A stretch of 64,000 bases of DNA. Source: Natroniella sp046097105 (GTDB lineage Bacteria; Bacillota; Halanaerobiia; Halobacteroidales; Halobacteroidaceae). The stretch spans positions 930,001 through 994,000 of the forward strand of contig NZ_CP175562.1 in the NCBI RefSeq assembly GCF_046097105.1. The letters run 5' to 3'. The notes beneath the pieces were generated by a model. It was not told the origin of the DNA. It ran no database searches and was given only the letters and a program-made list of their open reading frames with translations. This document shows positions 17,675 to 26,713 of this stretch, one piece after another. Both the position numbers and the translations under genes were made by a program. How positions within the stretch are numbered: the stretch's first letter is position 1; each line of letters begins with the position of its first letter.

Positions 17675-18664
17675 TTAATTCTCAGCTAAAAATCTCCACA
17701 ATTCATCTTGAGGGGCTTGATTAAGCTCGATCTCTTTTTGCTCTGTAACAACTACTCTCCCTTGAGCTGTGATCTCTCCAATAATTGTGGCATTAATTCC
17801 AGTTGAGGTCAACTTATCTACAACCTTTTCTCCTTCAGCAGTAGTTAAGATCATTGCTCCAGAACCGATTAAGTGATAAGGGTTGATATTTAACAGCTCA
17901 GTTATATTTTCAGTTGTTCGATGTAAAGGAATTGCACTTTCTTTTATTGTAAATCCAACTCCAGCTGCTTCAGCCAATTCAAACAAGGAACCATATAAGC
18001 CTCCTTCAGTAATATCATGCATTGCATTTACTTTTAGTTCTGCTCCTAATAACCCTTCTGGAATTACACTTAAATATTCAGTTAGATGTTGCGCTTCTTC
18101 TATTATTTCAGTCTCAAGCCCCAACTCTAATAAACGTTCAGCAAAATCTGTAGCCAAAATAGCAGTACCTTCTAAACCTGCCCATTTAGTGATAATGATC
18201 TGATCTCCTGGCTGAGCATCAGCCGAAGTTACAAATTTATCTTTAGTTGTTTTACCGATTGCTGTACAAGAAACTAAAGGTTGTTGTACAATATCAGTTA
18301 TTTCTGTATGCCCTCCTAAAATATCGATCTCTAAATCTTGAGCAGCTTGATTTATATCTTTTACTATTGCTGTTATTTCTTCTTTGCTTGTACTTGGTGG
18401 AAATAATAAGACTTGTTGAATACCGATTGGTTGTGCACCATTAGCCGCTATATCATTACAAGCAACATTAACTGCTAAACTCCCCATTCCCTCTTGTACC
18501 CCAGTAATTGGATCAGTAGACATCACAGCAACAAACTCTCCAAAATCAATCACAGTCGAATCTTCACCGATCCCAGGTCGAACTAAAACTTCATCATTTG
18601 TAGCGGAAATTTTACTTAAAATAAGTTCTTTTAGATTGTTAATATCAATTTTACCAGCTTTCAT
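17675..18664 (-). CDS. AIR-synthase-related (HypE/SelD-like) protein
   Basis: 329 aa with the two-domain fold of the PurM/HypE/ThiL/SelD superfamily: an N-terminal ATP-binding half with GIGEDSTVIDFGEFVAVMST, then DPITG, VACNDIAANGAQPIG and DILGGHTEIT, and a C-terminal half with MHDITEGGLYGSLFELAE. These are the metal and nucleotide ligands, so an ATP-dependent reaction is likely. HypE normally ends in a reactive Cys; here the end is QDELWRFLAEN, so it is not HypE. No hydrogenase maturation genes are near. It directly follows an ECF transporter S gene, which suggests cofactor or vitamin handling. Confidence 0.75.
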   Translation of the reverse strand: MKAGKIDINNLKELILSKISATNDEVLVRPGIGEDSTVIDFGEFVAVMSTDPITGVQEGMGSLAVNVACNDIAANGAQPIGIQQVLLFPPSTSKEEITAIVKDINQAAQDLEIDILGGHTEITDIVQQPLVSCTAIGKTTKDKFVTSADAQPGDQIIITKWAGLEGTAILATDFAERLLELGLETEIIEEAQHLTEYLSVIPEGLLGAELKVNAMHDITEGGLYGSLFELAEAAGVGFTIKESAIPLHRTTENITELLNINPYHLIGSGAMILTTAEGEKVVDKLTSTGINATIIGEITAQGRVVVTEQKEIELNQAPQDELWRFLAEN

Positions 18665-18700
18665 AGGTCTATCACCTTTCTAAACTATTTAATGAAGTAA

Positions 18701-19219
18701 TTATTTAGTAATTTCATCTATAATCTCACTCTTTAATAATGCAAACACAACAGGAAAAGCTATAGCTGCCCCCATACCCATTTGAACAAAATCCATAGGA
18801 ACCCCCTGCAAAGGAACTATAAAACTTCCACTAAATAATGCTGACACAAAATAATAACCTACTATCATCCAGGTTCCACCAACTAAAATTGCCACTGCAT
18901 CTTTAACTCTGATAGTGTCAACTTTAATTTGATTGGGATTAGAAATTTTACCAACAATAAACCCTTTAATCCCCTTAACAATCAAAGTAGGAAGTGCCCA
19001 ATGAGTATAGCCTAATAATATATCTGCTATTGCTGAACCAACTCCTCCTGCTAAAGACCCGAACTTACTACCAAATAAAATAGCAGCTACATAAATCATA
19101 CTATCGCCTAGATGAATATAACCTTCTGTAGCTGGAACTGGAATCTTAATTACCATAGTAGCTATAGTTACTAATCCAATTAATAGACCAGCTAATGTTA
19201 ATTTTTTAGTTTTATGCAT
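18701..19219 (-). CDS. ECF transporter S (substrate-binding) component
   Basis: Integral membrane vitamin-binding subunit, 172 aa, about five to six helices. It has the typical start TLAGLLIGLVTIATMVIKIP and the loop GYIHLGDSMIYVAAILFG, with SLAGGVGSAIADILLGY. It would work with the shared ECF energizing module (EcfA, EcfA', EcfT), which is not in the window. Substrate is not clear; this subfamily often carries folate, pantothenate or pyridoxine-type compounds. It is first in a probable operon with the AIR-synthase-like gene. Confidence 0.8.
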   Translation of the reverse strand: MHKTKKLTLAGLLIGLVTIATMVIKIPVPATEGYIHLGDSMIYVAAILFGSKFGSLAGGVGSAIADILLGYTHWALPTLIVKGIKGFIVGKISNPNQIKVDTIRVKDAVAILVGGTWMIVGYYFVSALFSGSFIVPLQGVPMDFVQMGMGAAIAFPVVFALLKSEIIDEITK

Positions 19220-19259
19220 TCCTGTAACTCCCTTCTTAGAACAATAATTATATCAACTA

Positions 19260-19288
19260 ATCTTAACACAAAACCAAAAAGTTGTCAA
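19260..19288 (-). promoter_or_regulatory. Predicted sigma-A promoter of the ECF gene
   Basis: On the minus strand TTGACA (19288-19283), 17-base spacer, TAAGAT (19265-19260), about 41 bases before the ATG. Confidence 0.65.
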
Positions 19289-19546
19289 AAATTGATTTGT
19301 TTTAGTTGTTTAAATAATAACTTCATTTATATCTAACCTCTTCTTTGAATAGATAGTTTCAATTTCTGTAATAAATATCAGTAAAAACTCAAGAGTGAAA
19401 TATCATCTTTAATCATATATGCTATTTTTTTGTAAAGCTCCTTTAAATATAGAAATTTTTTAATAGATTAAATAAATATTCAAGTTATATTTAAATAGAT
19501 TATAGGATATTATAATTAATGTGCTGAAAGGAGGTGAGCTTAATAA
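19289..19546. other. Intergenic remainder upstream of the DUF1657 gene
   Basis: AT-rich. No riboswitch core was recognised near the ECF gene. The region just before the DUF1657 gene has TATTATAAT-like sequences that may serve as a promoter. Confidence 0.35.
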
Positions 19547-19801
19547 ATGACAGTAGGTGATGATTTACACCAAGCTCTTACAGGGTTAGAAACTGCTAAA
19601 AGCACTTTAGAAGGTTTTTCTCAAGATACTAATGATGATTTAGCTCAAGATATGTACACTCAATGTGCTCAACAAATTGAGCAGGTAGCTCAACAATTAG
19701 AAGATAGAGTAAATTACGTTGAAAGTGAAGAACCACAATATAAGCAAAAGCAGCAAATGCAACAAAATCAGCAGGGCCAACAAAATCAACAGAATCAATA
19801 A
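19547..19801 (+). CDS. DUF1657 domain protein
   Basis: 84 aa. The first 60 residues match the DUF1657 pattern (MTVGDDLHQALTGLETAKST, then MYTQCAQQIEQVAQQLEDRV), a helical family almost confined to spore-forming Firmicutes and found beside spoVA genes. The C-terminal 24 residues are nearly all Gln, Asn and Lys, a low-complexity tail. The start ATG has the ideal site AAAGGAGGTGA nine bases upstream. Followed by a terminator and an AT-only palindrome. Confidence 0.85.
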   Translation: MTVGDDLHQALTGLETAKSTLEGFSQDTNDDLAQDMYTQCAQQIEQVAQQLEDRVNYVESEEPQYKQKQQMQQNQQGQQNQQNQ

Positions 19802-19818
19802 AATAATTTTAATAAATA

Positions 19819-19850
19819 GAGCAAGCTAATTATTAACAGTTAGCTTGCTC
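19819..19850 (+). terminator. Terminator of the DUF1657 gene
   Basis: Perfect 11-bp stem GAGCAAGCTAA/TTAGCTTGCTC with a 10-base loop, then TGGTTTATTT. Confidence 0.85.
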
Positions 19851-19853
19851 TGG

Positions 19854-19891
19854 TTTATTTAGTAATAAAAATATTTTTATTACTAAATAAA
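19854..19891. repeat. 38-bp perfect palindrome
   Basis: Two 19-base arms (TTTATTTAGTAATAAAAAT and complement) with no loop, almost only A and T, three bases after the terminator above. It may be a second terminator or a cruciform-forming site. Confidence 0.7.
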
Positions 19892-19977
19892 AACCCTCAT
19901 TCTAAATTTATGGTAATTTATTCCTAGTATATTTTTTAGTTTATTTAACAAAATAATAGCAAGGAGGCTTATCTGTC

Positions 19978-20190
19978 ATGGCTACCCAATTATTAAAAGG
20001 CTTAATAGAGAAATCATTAAAAATGATCTTATTATCACTAATTTTAGTGGCTATATTTATTTTAATAGAATCATTTTTAGAAAACATATCTAATAATCCT
20101 GATTTTTTTAATCAATTACCGACTAAATTAAATCCACTTTTAAGACAACTACCTAGACTTAATGGTCAAGTGCTATTTGAGTTAGTTTAA
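19978..20190 (+). CDS. Small membrane protein (70 aa)
   Basis: One strong membrane helix (about residues 13-33) followed by a short Asn/Pro/Leu-rich amphipathic tail. Clear ribosome site AAGGAGGC before ATG. It sits between the DUF1657 gene and the FtsA-like gene (convergent). No family recognised. Confidence 0.6.
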   Translation: MATQLLKGLIEKSLKMILLSLILVAIFILIESFLENISNNPDFFNQLPTKLNPLLRQLPRLNGQVLFELV

Positions 20191-20228
20191 CAACTCACTT
20201 TTTTAATCTCTCTTATAGTTTTAACAAG

Positions 20229-22403
20229 CTATTTTTCTGATTGAAAATTTAATTTGTTATTTTTAATATAAACTCTAACCTGATCACCATCTGCTAAAGG
20301 TTCAATTAGTTGGGCATCTTGACCATTCTTCTCAATAATCAACTTCCCATTAATATTTGTTGGGATTTCATAATTAATATGATTTAATAATTGATTCAAG
20401 TGTACGGTGCCAGGTTTATAAACAAGCTTATCACCAGCAAAGACTTCTTCTTCATCATTTACTGCCTTCCCATTTTTTAATAATTTGAAATTAGTAACTG
20501 GCAATTTTATTGACTGTTCATTAAATATAATATTAATTGTATTATTCAATTCCATTTCTTCTAAAATATCTTTTATTCGTAAGCTAGCCTGATTAACCTC
20601 TGTAAATTTTAAATGATCACCAGTAGTAACTTCTTTATCCAATGGTACTTCTTTTCCATTAAGTAAAATATGATAATTTTGATAGCGCTTTTCCTGTTCT
20701 TCTCCGTTAAAAGTATAAACGATCTTTTTTTCTTTAATCTCTTCAACAGGAAACTCTAAAATCTCTTCGACTACTTCTTTTACTGTCTGAGGTAAAATAT
20801 AATTAATTTTTGCCCTATCTTTTAATTCTGTATTTAAACTTACTCGCTCCTCATTCATATAACAAATTGGTTCTAAGTTTACCTCTGTATTATTTATATG
20901 TATCTTTTGACTTGGTAGTTCAGGAACTACATCTGCTACTATTCCAGATGCATTCTTACCTTGTTCACCTAATTCAACTGTCAATTGATCACCGTGGCTA
21001 ATTTCAGTTTCAAGTTCTGCTTTTGTACCATTGATTAAAATCTTTCCAGCAGTTCCTAATGAGCCTCTAATCACCTTCAAATCACCATTAACTTCTACTG
21101 AAATAGCTAAACCAGGGCTTGGTTTTAAAGCCTTAATATCAACTTCAGCTGCTAAAAGTGCATCAGATACTTTAGGCTCTCTTAAAGTAAACAAATGAGT
21201 TAAATTTCCATTAACTTCTACATCTATAAAGTTAACCTGGTTGTTATTATTATGGCAAGTAATCGCAATACCAAATGGTGTTATTGATTGGGTTTCTGCT
21301 ATTCCATCAATTTCTCCTGTAATCTCATCTATTTCTTGGCAATCTTTAATTCCAACTCTATTAATAGGTAATTCTAATTCTTTAGCTAATTTTTCCTTTA
21401 ATAAAGGAGTTAAACTACCCCCACCAATGCAAATAACAGCTTGTGGTTCTTCTTTATTTAATTCTAAGACTTGCTTAGCAATTTGCTGGGCCAAATTCTC
21501 TACTTCATCTTCTATCATTTTAATAATACTAGTAGTTGCTACGGTAGTTGTTTGACCTAAAATATCTTTGATTTTCACCTTGTCTTCCAAAGTTAACTTT
21601 CTTTTAATTTTTTCAGCTTTATGATAATCAAGCATATAATTCTGGCATATTGCTTCAGTAATCTCATCACCTGCTACTGGAACCATAGCATACCCGATAA
21701 TTGAACCCTCTTTGGTAATGGCAATATCTGAAGTTCCAGCGCCAATATCTACTAAAGCTAAATTAAAGTTATACATTTGTCGTGGTACAATCAAATTAGA
21801 AGCAGCAATTGGTTCTAGTGTTAAATGATCCACCTCCAAATCTGTTTGCCGAATAACTGTTAATAGAGAATCAACCACTATTCTTGGTAAAAAAGTAGCA
21901 ATTAAATCAACTTCTATTTTTTTGCCACTTTGCCCTATTAAATTACCAATCTTCATTCCATCTAGCATATTTTGTAACAAAGTATATCCTACAAAATGAT
22001 ATCCATCAGCTTGATTATCATTTCCGGCTAATTTTTCTTGAGCATTTTGAACAGCAGAAAATTCTAAAGCTTGTACATCGCTAGTAGTTATCTCCCTTTT
22101 ATTTTCAAATTCTAATTGAAAATGACCAGTAACCGTCTTTAAAGCACGTCCAGCAGCAGCAATTCCAACCTTATTTAAGTTTATATCACATTTTCTTTCT
22201 AAGCGGGTTTTGATCTTTTCTACTTGTTGAGCAACTTCTCTTACATTATGTATTTGACCATCTATCATTGAACGATTTTTATGTTCTATCATTTCAGATG
22301 CTTTAACAATCAACTTATCATTAGTAGTAGGTTCTAATACAACCCCAACTACTGTTCTAGTTCCAATATCTAAAGCAAAGACTAAGTCATTCTTTTCTTG
22401 CAT
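20229..22403 (-). CDS. FtsA-like actin-fold ATPase with C-terminal repeat domains
   Basis: 724 aa, far longer than normal FtsA (about 420). The N-terminal half (about 1-370) is an actin-fold ATPase: VFALDIGTRTVVGVVL (phosphate 1), NLALVDIGAGTSDIAIT (phosphate 2) and VICIGGGSLTPLLKEKL (adenosine motif). The C-terminal half (about 390-720) is a series of beta-rich modules with a repeating pattern LNGKxVPLDxxVTxGDxLxF, seen as ILLNGKEVPLDKEVTTGDHL and LLKNGKAVNDEEEVFAGDKL and shorter relatives. It resembles the 'cell division FtsA domain' proteins of clostridia. No membrane-targeting helix is evident at the C-terminus. Scaffold or envelope role is inference. Confidence 0.8.
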   Translation of the reverse strand: MQEKNDLVFALDIGTRTVVGVVLEPTTNDKLIVKASEMIEHKNRSMIDGQIHNVREVAQQVEKIKTRLERKCDINLNKVGIAAAGRALKTVTGHFQLEFENKREITTSDVQALEFSAVQNAQEKLAGNDNQADGYHFVGYTLLQNMLDGMKIGNLIGQSGKKIEVDLIATFLPRIVVDSLLTVIRQTDLEVDHLTLEPIAASNLIVPRQMYNFNLALVDIGAGTSDIAITKEGSIIGYAMVPVAGDEITEAICQNYMLDYHKAEKIKRKLTLEDKVKIKDILGQTTTVATTSIIKMIEDEVENLAQQIAKQVLELNKEEPQAVICIGGGSLTPLLKEKLAKELELPINRVGIKDCQEIDEITGEIDGIAETQSITPFGIAITCHNNNNQVNFIDVEVNGNLTHLFTLREPKVSDALLAAEVDIKALKPSPGLAISVEVNGDLKVIRGSLGTAGKILINGTKAELETEISHGDQLTVELGEQGKNASGIVADVVPELPSQKIHINNTEVNLEPICYMNEERVSLNTELKDRAKINYILPQTVKEVVEEILEFPVEEIKEKKIVYTFNGEEQEKRYQNYHILLNGKEVPLDKEVTTGDHLKFTEVNQASLRIKDILEEMELNNTINIIFNEQSIKLPVTNFKLLKNGKAVNDEEEVFAGDKLVYKPGTVHLNQLLNHINYEIPTNINGKLIIEKNGQDAQLIEPLADGDQVRVYIKNNKLNFQSEK

Positions 22404-22614
22404 TTAGCAAACCTCCTATTATAAAATGATTGATATATGGTGTCAGTGGTGAAATTAATAAAAAGACTGCCTTTATGATATTTTCTCTTTTTTTGAATTT
22501 TATCGTTAGCTTATTCAACTATTTAACGATTTATAATAAATTTCCTGCTTAATAAGGAGTTAATTTATCAAATTTAATCTTTCTTAAATATAATTTAACA
22601 TTTTATTTTAAATA

Positions 22615-22655
22615 AACAAAAAAAGCACCTTGTTAACAAGGTGCTTTTTTGTTTA
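22615..22655 (-). terminator. Terminator of the GH13 gene
   Basis: Stem AAAAAGCACCTTG...CAAGGTGCTTTTT around TTAA, flanked by A- and T-tracts; overlaps the GH13 stop codon at 22653. Confidence 0.85.
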
Positions 22656-24905
22656 AAGTTTCTTATAGATAAAACCACTGTATGCTGGTAAATTAAAGTC
22701 TACCTTTTTATTTTGTTCTATAATTAAAGTATCCATCGGTTCAATTTCAGTTTCAGTTGTAAAATCATTAATCTGATCTAGATCAGCAATTTTGGCCCAT
22801 TTCCCTTCAACATCAAACTCTAATTTCACTTTGATATCTGCCCCTTCAAAGTTGATCAGGATTAACATTTCCTCATCACTATCTAGGTCTTTTGTTCTCC
22901 AACCAATCAAACGTTTATTCTTCCCTTTTTCTTCAGACAACCAAGGCCCTAACATCCAACTGAATTCACCAGTTTCAATCGGATTGGCTCCAGAAATCTT
23001 CAAAGCTCCATATTTTTTACGCAAATTAATCAATCGTTGTGTCCAGTCAAAGAATGGATTATACTCAAATTCTGGACAGTTAGGATCAGGAGTTACTTTA
23101 TTAAGATCAATATTATTGGCATCTCTGTTTACTCCAAACTCTTGGCCCATATATAGCATTGGCTGACCTAAAGCAGTCATAGTGGCCATCATGGCTAACT
23201 TAGCCTTTCTGTCTTTGATATTACAATCAGTTATTTCGTTTGTTTCAACCTCAAATTTAACACTCGGTTCATCATGACTTTCACTATAATTAATGACATT
23301 GTTTGTATGATCAGCAAATTGGTTCTTAGAGAAATAAAAAATATCTCCTAATCCTTGCGGTGTATTATAACACCAATCCCTATAAACACCTTCCCTCAAC
23401 AATGCTTTAATCTTGTCATGAAACATATCACTCCACTGGGCATAGCCATTATATCCTTCAAAATTCAAATCTGACTCATTAGGTAGGTTTTCAGCAATCA
23501 AAATTGTATCAGCTTTAAATCCACTATCCCTAATTTTATCTTGTATTTCATACAGTAATTGGTGATCTAAATAATTACTATGCGTAGCATCAAATCTAAA
23601 TCCATCTACATGATATTCCTCAATAAATAATTTACAAGAATCGATTAACATATTATTAACTTCAGGTTTCTCAGTAGCAACTCGATTGCCCCATTTAGTA
23701 CTTCCAGAAAAATAAAGTCCCCCTGGCCCCGAGCCATCATCAATCAGATCCCATAATGGGTTAAATTGATTTGAAGTATGATTGAATACTTGATCAACAA
23801 TTACTGCTAAACCATGATTATGCGCAGTATCGACTAATTTTCTAAAGTCATCTAAATCACCAAAATCCTTCTCTATTGACATAAAGCTACATGGATCATA
23901 TCCCAAACCGAAATGGCTCCAAGATTCAGAAGTAGGCATTAAAGCTAAAGCAGTAACCCCTAAATCATTAAAATAGCCTTCTTCAATTCTACGAATAACT
24001 CCCTTAAATGTACTCTGTTCTTCTATTGGAAGATCTGAATCTTCATCTGTAAAGCCATATACATTCAATTCATAGATAATTAATTGACTAATATCAGGTG
24101 TTTCCCAATCTTGATCTGTCCATTCAAATTCGGTTGGATCAGCAACTACACAATTTTCTCGTTGATAGTTATCACTATAAACTCTAGTATAAGGATCCCA
24201 AGCCCATCTCTCATTTCCTCCAATACCCCCATGAACAAAAAATTTATATTCAACTTCTGGAAGTTCGGGATCTATCTGATCAGCTGGCACCCTTGTCCAC
24301 CAAATATTGGGTTGGTTATAATACCCTTGGTATAAGTCAAGCTCAATAAATGACTCTTCTTCATCAGCACAAGCAGGACAATTACCAGGAGTTTGAAAAT
24401 CATTGAGATTAGAACCTAAATAAACTCGACCAGCTCGTGGATGAAAGAGAGCAAAACTGATTGAACCATCAGTTAACTTATGAGCTCCTAATAAAGAAGG
24501 GGTTTCAAATTTAGACACATCTGTTTGTGGTAAATAAAAATTATCCTGGGGAATTAAATCTTTAATTTTCTGATAGGCCTCTTTAATATGCCCGACAGGA
24601 TCTGCTGGTCTAACATTATAAACATTATGCCAGCCTGCTTTACACCAAATTTCCCCTCCTAATCCTGCATTATAAAAACGATTGTTTCGTTCATCTTCCC
24701 AGATGGTGTGATCTCCTAATTCATCTTTAAATTTAAAATTGAAGTTTGTTCGATTAACTACTAAATCATAGTAGAGTCCATAATCGTCCCTGCCATCAGG
24801 ATAAACCTTTTTTTGAAATTTTCCTGTTCCATCCAGCCAAGCCCATAAAACTGGATTTCTAAAATTTCTTTTATTATCATAATGAATTCTTACTTTTGTT
24901 CTCAT
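22653..24905 (-). CDS. GH13 alpha-glucan-acting enzyme (branching/debranching type)
   Basis: About 750 aa. N-terminal beta module (about 1-110), a second CBM48-like region (about 140-260), a GH13 barrel (about 280-640) and a C-terminal beta domain. The catalytic Asp is in DGFRFDATHSNYLDHQ, the Glu in ILIAENLPNES and the His-Asp in NYSESHDEPSVKF. Barrel motif I is VIVDQVFNHTS. The exact activity (branching enzyme-like, trehalose-type or pullulanase-like) is not clear; the barrel looks closest to branching/trehalohydrolase-type enzymes. ATG 24905 is preferred over the adjacent TTG because of spacing to AGGAGG. A short insertion NCPACADEEES is odd. Confidence 0.82.
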   Translation of the reverse strand: MRTKVRIHYDNKRNFRNPVLWAWLDGTGKFQKKVYPDGRDDYGLYYDLVVNRTNFNFKFKDELGDHTIWEDERNNRFYNAGLGGEIWCKAGWHNVYNVRPADPVGHIKEAYQKIKDLIPQDNFYLPQTDVSKFETPSLLGAHKLTDGSISFALFHPRAGRVYLGSNLNDFQTPGNCPACADEEESFIELDLYQGYYNQPNIWWTRVPADQIDPELPEVEYKFFVHGGIGGNERWAWDPYTRVYSDNYQRENCVVADPTEFEWTDQDWETPDISQLIIYELNVYGFTDEDSDLPIEEQSTFKGVIRRIEEGYFNDLGVTALALMPTSESWSHFGLGYDPCSFMSIEKDFGDLDDFRKLVDTAHNHGLAVIVDQVFNHTSNQFNPLWDLIDDGSGPGGLYFSGSTKWGNRVATEKPEVNNMLIDSCKLFIEEYHVDGFRFDATHSNYLDHQLLYEIQDKIRDSGFKADTILIAENLPNESDLNFEGYNGYAQWSDMFHDKIKALLREGVYRDWCYNTPQGLGDIFYFSKNQFADHTNNVINYSESHDEPSVKFEVETNEITDCNIKDRKAKLAMMATMTALGQPMLYMGQEFGVNRDANNIDLNKVTPDPNCPEFEYNPFFDWTQRLINLRKKYGALKISGANPIETGEFSWMLGPWLSEEKGKNKRLIGWRTKDLDSDEEMLILINFEGADIKVKLEFDVEGKWAKIADLDQINDFTTETEIEPMDTLIIEQNKKVDFNLPAYSGFIYKKL

Positions 24906-25004
24906 CAAATCCTCCTTTAGTCAATTATCGCTAACTATTCTTCATTTATATTATTAACCAAAAGAAGTTAAATAATTAATTAAGTTCAAGTTTAATTCTG
25001 AGCT

Positions 25005-25508
25005 TTAGAAAAAAATTAAATAGTCCCCTAATATTTTAGCTTTGAGTTTAATGAAAAAGTTTGATAATAGACCCATCGGACAAAAAGCACACCAGATTCT
25101 TTCCTTAAAGATCAGCCCTAAGAAAACACCAATTAATGTAGTTGCTAAGATCAAACGATAAAAAATTAAACCACTTTGCTCCCAGTCTCCTGCGACTAAA
25201 TAAATTGCAATTAATAAGTTTCCAATCAGCAAGCCTAAGAAACCAATTTTAAAATATGTCTTTTTAAATATAGAAGGTATTTTTCGCTGGAAACTTATCT
25301 TTTCTATTAAGTTATCATATAAGCTACCTCGTGGACAAAAAAAACCACACCAGATTCTCTTCCCTGTTATTGTAGAAGTAACTAATGGTGCTAACATACA
25401 AACTATAACTAAATTTCCTAACAATAAATTCACCCTACCAAATAGCAAGAAAAATATTAATAAAATCCAACTAATATTTTTTATAAACCTGATTAAATTA
25501 CCTTTCAC
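25005..25508 (-). CDS. NapH/YccM-like 4Fe-4S membrane protein
   Basis: 167 aa with four to five hydrophobic segments and two conserved Cys motifs, RIWCGFFCPRGSLYD (about 50-64) and RIWCAFCPMGLLSNF (about 138-152), the hallmark of polyferredoxin-like NapH/CcoG/NosR membrane proteins. It lacks the two C-terminal ferredoxin clusters of NapH, so it is the short form. It may pass electrons across the membrane or act in FMN/Fe-S assembly. Good ribosome site not obvious. No partner flavoprotein gene is adjacent. Confidence 0.75.
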   Translation of the reverse strand: MKGNLIRFIKNISWILLIFFLLFGRVNLLLGNLVIVCMLAPLVTSTITGKRIWCGFFCPRGSLYDNLIEKISFQRKIPSIFKKTYFKIGFLGLLIGNLLIAIYLVAGDWEQSGLIFYRLILATTLIGVFLGLIFKERIWCAFCPMGLLSNFFIKLKAKILGDYLIFF

Positions 25509-25815
25509 TTTTATCCTCCAGTATACATTAATTAATATATACTATGATTATCTAAAGAATATAATGAATTAATGATATTATAATCCCATTGATTCAAATT
25601 AAAGCATGGTAGTCTATTTAGAAGAATATAGTTTTATATTAATATAATTTTTAAGCTTAGGTCTTACTTAAACTTAGATTTAACCTTAGACTTAATACCA
25701 ACAAAAAAGAAATTATAAAAATATATTAAATTAAAGCAAATAATGATAGAATATAATTAAGCAGAAGAATTTAAGAATTAATAGGAAGAAACTACTATTA
25801 TGAGGAGGGTTTTTT
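25509..25815. other. Divergent intergenic region, about 307 bp
   Basis: Between the NapH-like and SIMPL genes. It holds a run of CTTAGA/CTTAAA-type repeats at 25654-25695 (see repeat entry) and no credible open frame. Confidence 0.4.
25654..25695. repeat. CTTAGACTTAA-type intergenic repeat
   Basis: Tandem-like degenerate units (CTTAAACTTAGATTTAACC then TTAGACTTAA). The 16-mer TTAACCTTAGACTTAA occurs here (ending 25695) and again at 14619-14634. Related strings occur at 44191-44211, 47814-47832 and 61286-61318, all intergenic. Confidence 0.5.
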
Positions 25816-26553
25816 ATAAAAAATAAAATACTTTTTTTCTTGCTATGGATTTTTTTAATTTCATCATTCTCTTCAATAGTTTCAGCTGATAATTCAACTC
25901 AAATCATTTCAACTGTTGGTTTAGGAGAGATTGAATTTGAACCTGATCAAACAGTAATTGAAGTAGAGGTATTAGCAGAAGGGAGAGATAAAACAAACCT
26001 TAAACATCATACTGAACAAAAGCTTAATTCACTAAAAAAAGATATAACAGAACTTGAATTATTAAGCAGAACAAAGATAATTCAATCAAATCCTGAACAT
26101 TCTATTTATAACCGTAAAAAAGGAGCCAGACAAGAAAAAATTGAACAATTAAAGTTTTTATTAACAATTGAAATTTTAGACTTTGATTCAACCAAGATTG
26201 CATCAGCTATTTTAGATTTGATTGACATTATCAAAGCAAATGATTCCAGTCGTAGACGAGCAACTTACAATCAACACTATGAGATCGGTTATACTGTGAT
26301 TCAAGGTTACTATACTTTATATGCTTCAATAGAATTACAAGAAAGATTATTAAAAGAAGCTATAGCAGATAGCAAACAAAAAGCAGAAATATTGGCTCGA
26401 ACAATCAATTCATCAATTATGGGTATTCAACAAATCAAAGCAGAATATATCGGTTTGATTAATTATCAGGAAGAAATTTCTATTATTGCCCCACAACCTC
26501 CTACTAGAAAGATTTATCAAGAAAAGATTGAAGTCTATTATAAAATAAATTGA
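25816..26553 (+). CDS. SIMPL (DUF541) domain secreted protein
   Basis: 245 aa if started at ATA 25816. A signal peptide (about 1-27) is formed by KNKI, a long hydrophobic core and SIVSADN. The SIMPL domain follows: STVGLGEIEFEPDQTVIEVE, then KLNSLKKDITELE and a C-terminal half with TIEILDFDSTKIASAILDLI and Ala/Lys-rich helix ADSKQKAEILA, typical of this periplasmic family linked to envelope stress. The only usual start in the frame, TTG 25840, is 30 bases from GGAGGG and would remove the positive n-region; ATA is 6 bases from it. An in-frame TGA at 25801 limits upstream starts. Confidence 0.85.
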   Translation: MKNKILFFLLWIFLISSFSSIVSADNSTQIISTVGLGEIEFEPDQTVIEVEVLAEGRDKTNLKHHTEQKLNSLKKDITELELLSRTKIIQSNPEHSIYNRKKGARQEKIEQLKFLLTIEILDFDSTKIASAILDLIDIIKANDSSRRRATYNQHYEIGYTVIQGYYTLYASIELQERLLKEAIADSKQKAEILARTINSSIMGIQQIKAEYIGLINYQEEISIIAPQPPTRKIYQEKIEVYYKIN

Positions 26554-26638
26554 CCTTTCTATATAATAGGTTGGACTTAGTCTATTTAAGGTTTATTGAG
26601 TATATTGAAAGAAATCATTAATTCATTTTAGATAACAT

Positions 26639-26677
26639 AAAAAAGCTTCAATCTCATCTAAAGATTGAAGCTTTTTA
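26639..26677. terminator. Bidirectional terminator
   Basis: Stem AAAAGCTTCAATCT/AGATTGAAGCTTTT, loop of about 7, flanked by A and T tracts between convergent SIMPL and fdhD genes. Confidence 0.9.
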
Positions 26678-26713
26678 AAATACAAAGTTGTAATGATGAC
26701 TTTTTACTAGTTA

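Noticed and set aside
17675..18664. Hydrogenase maturation factor HypE
   Set aside because: The C-terminal PRIC-type Cys of HypE is missing and no hyp or hydrogenase genes are near.
19739..19801. Prion-like functional tail of the DUF1657 protein
   Set aside because: The Gln/Asn tail is short and the only evidence is composition.
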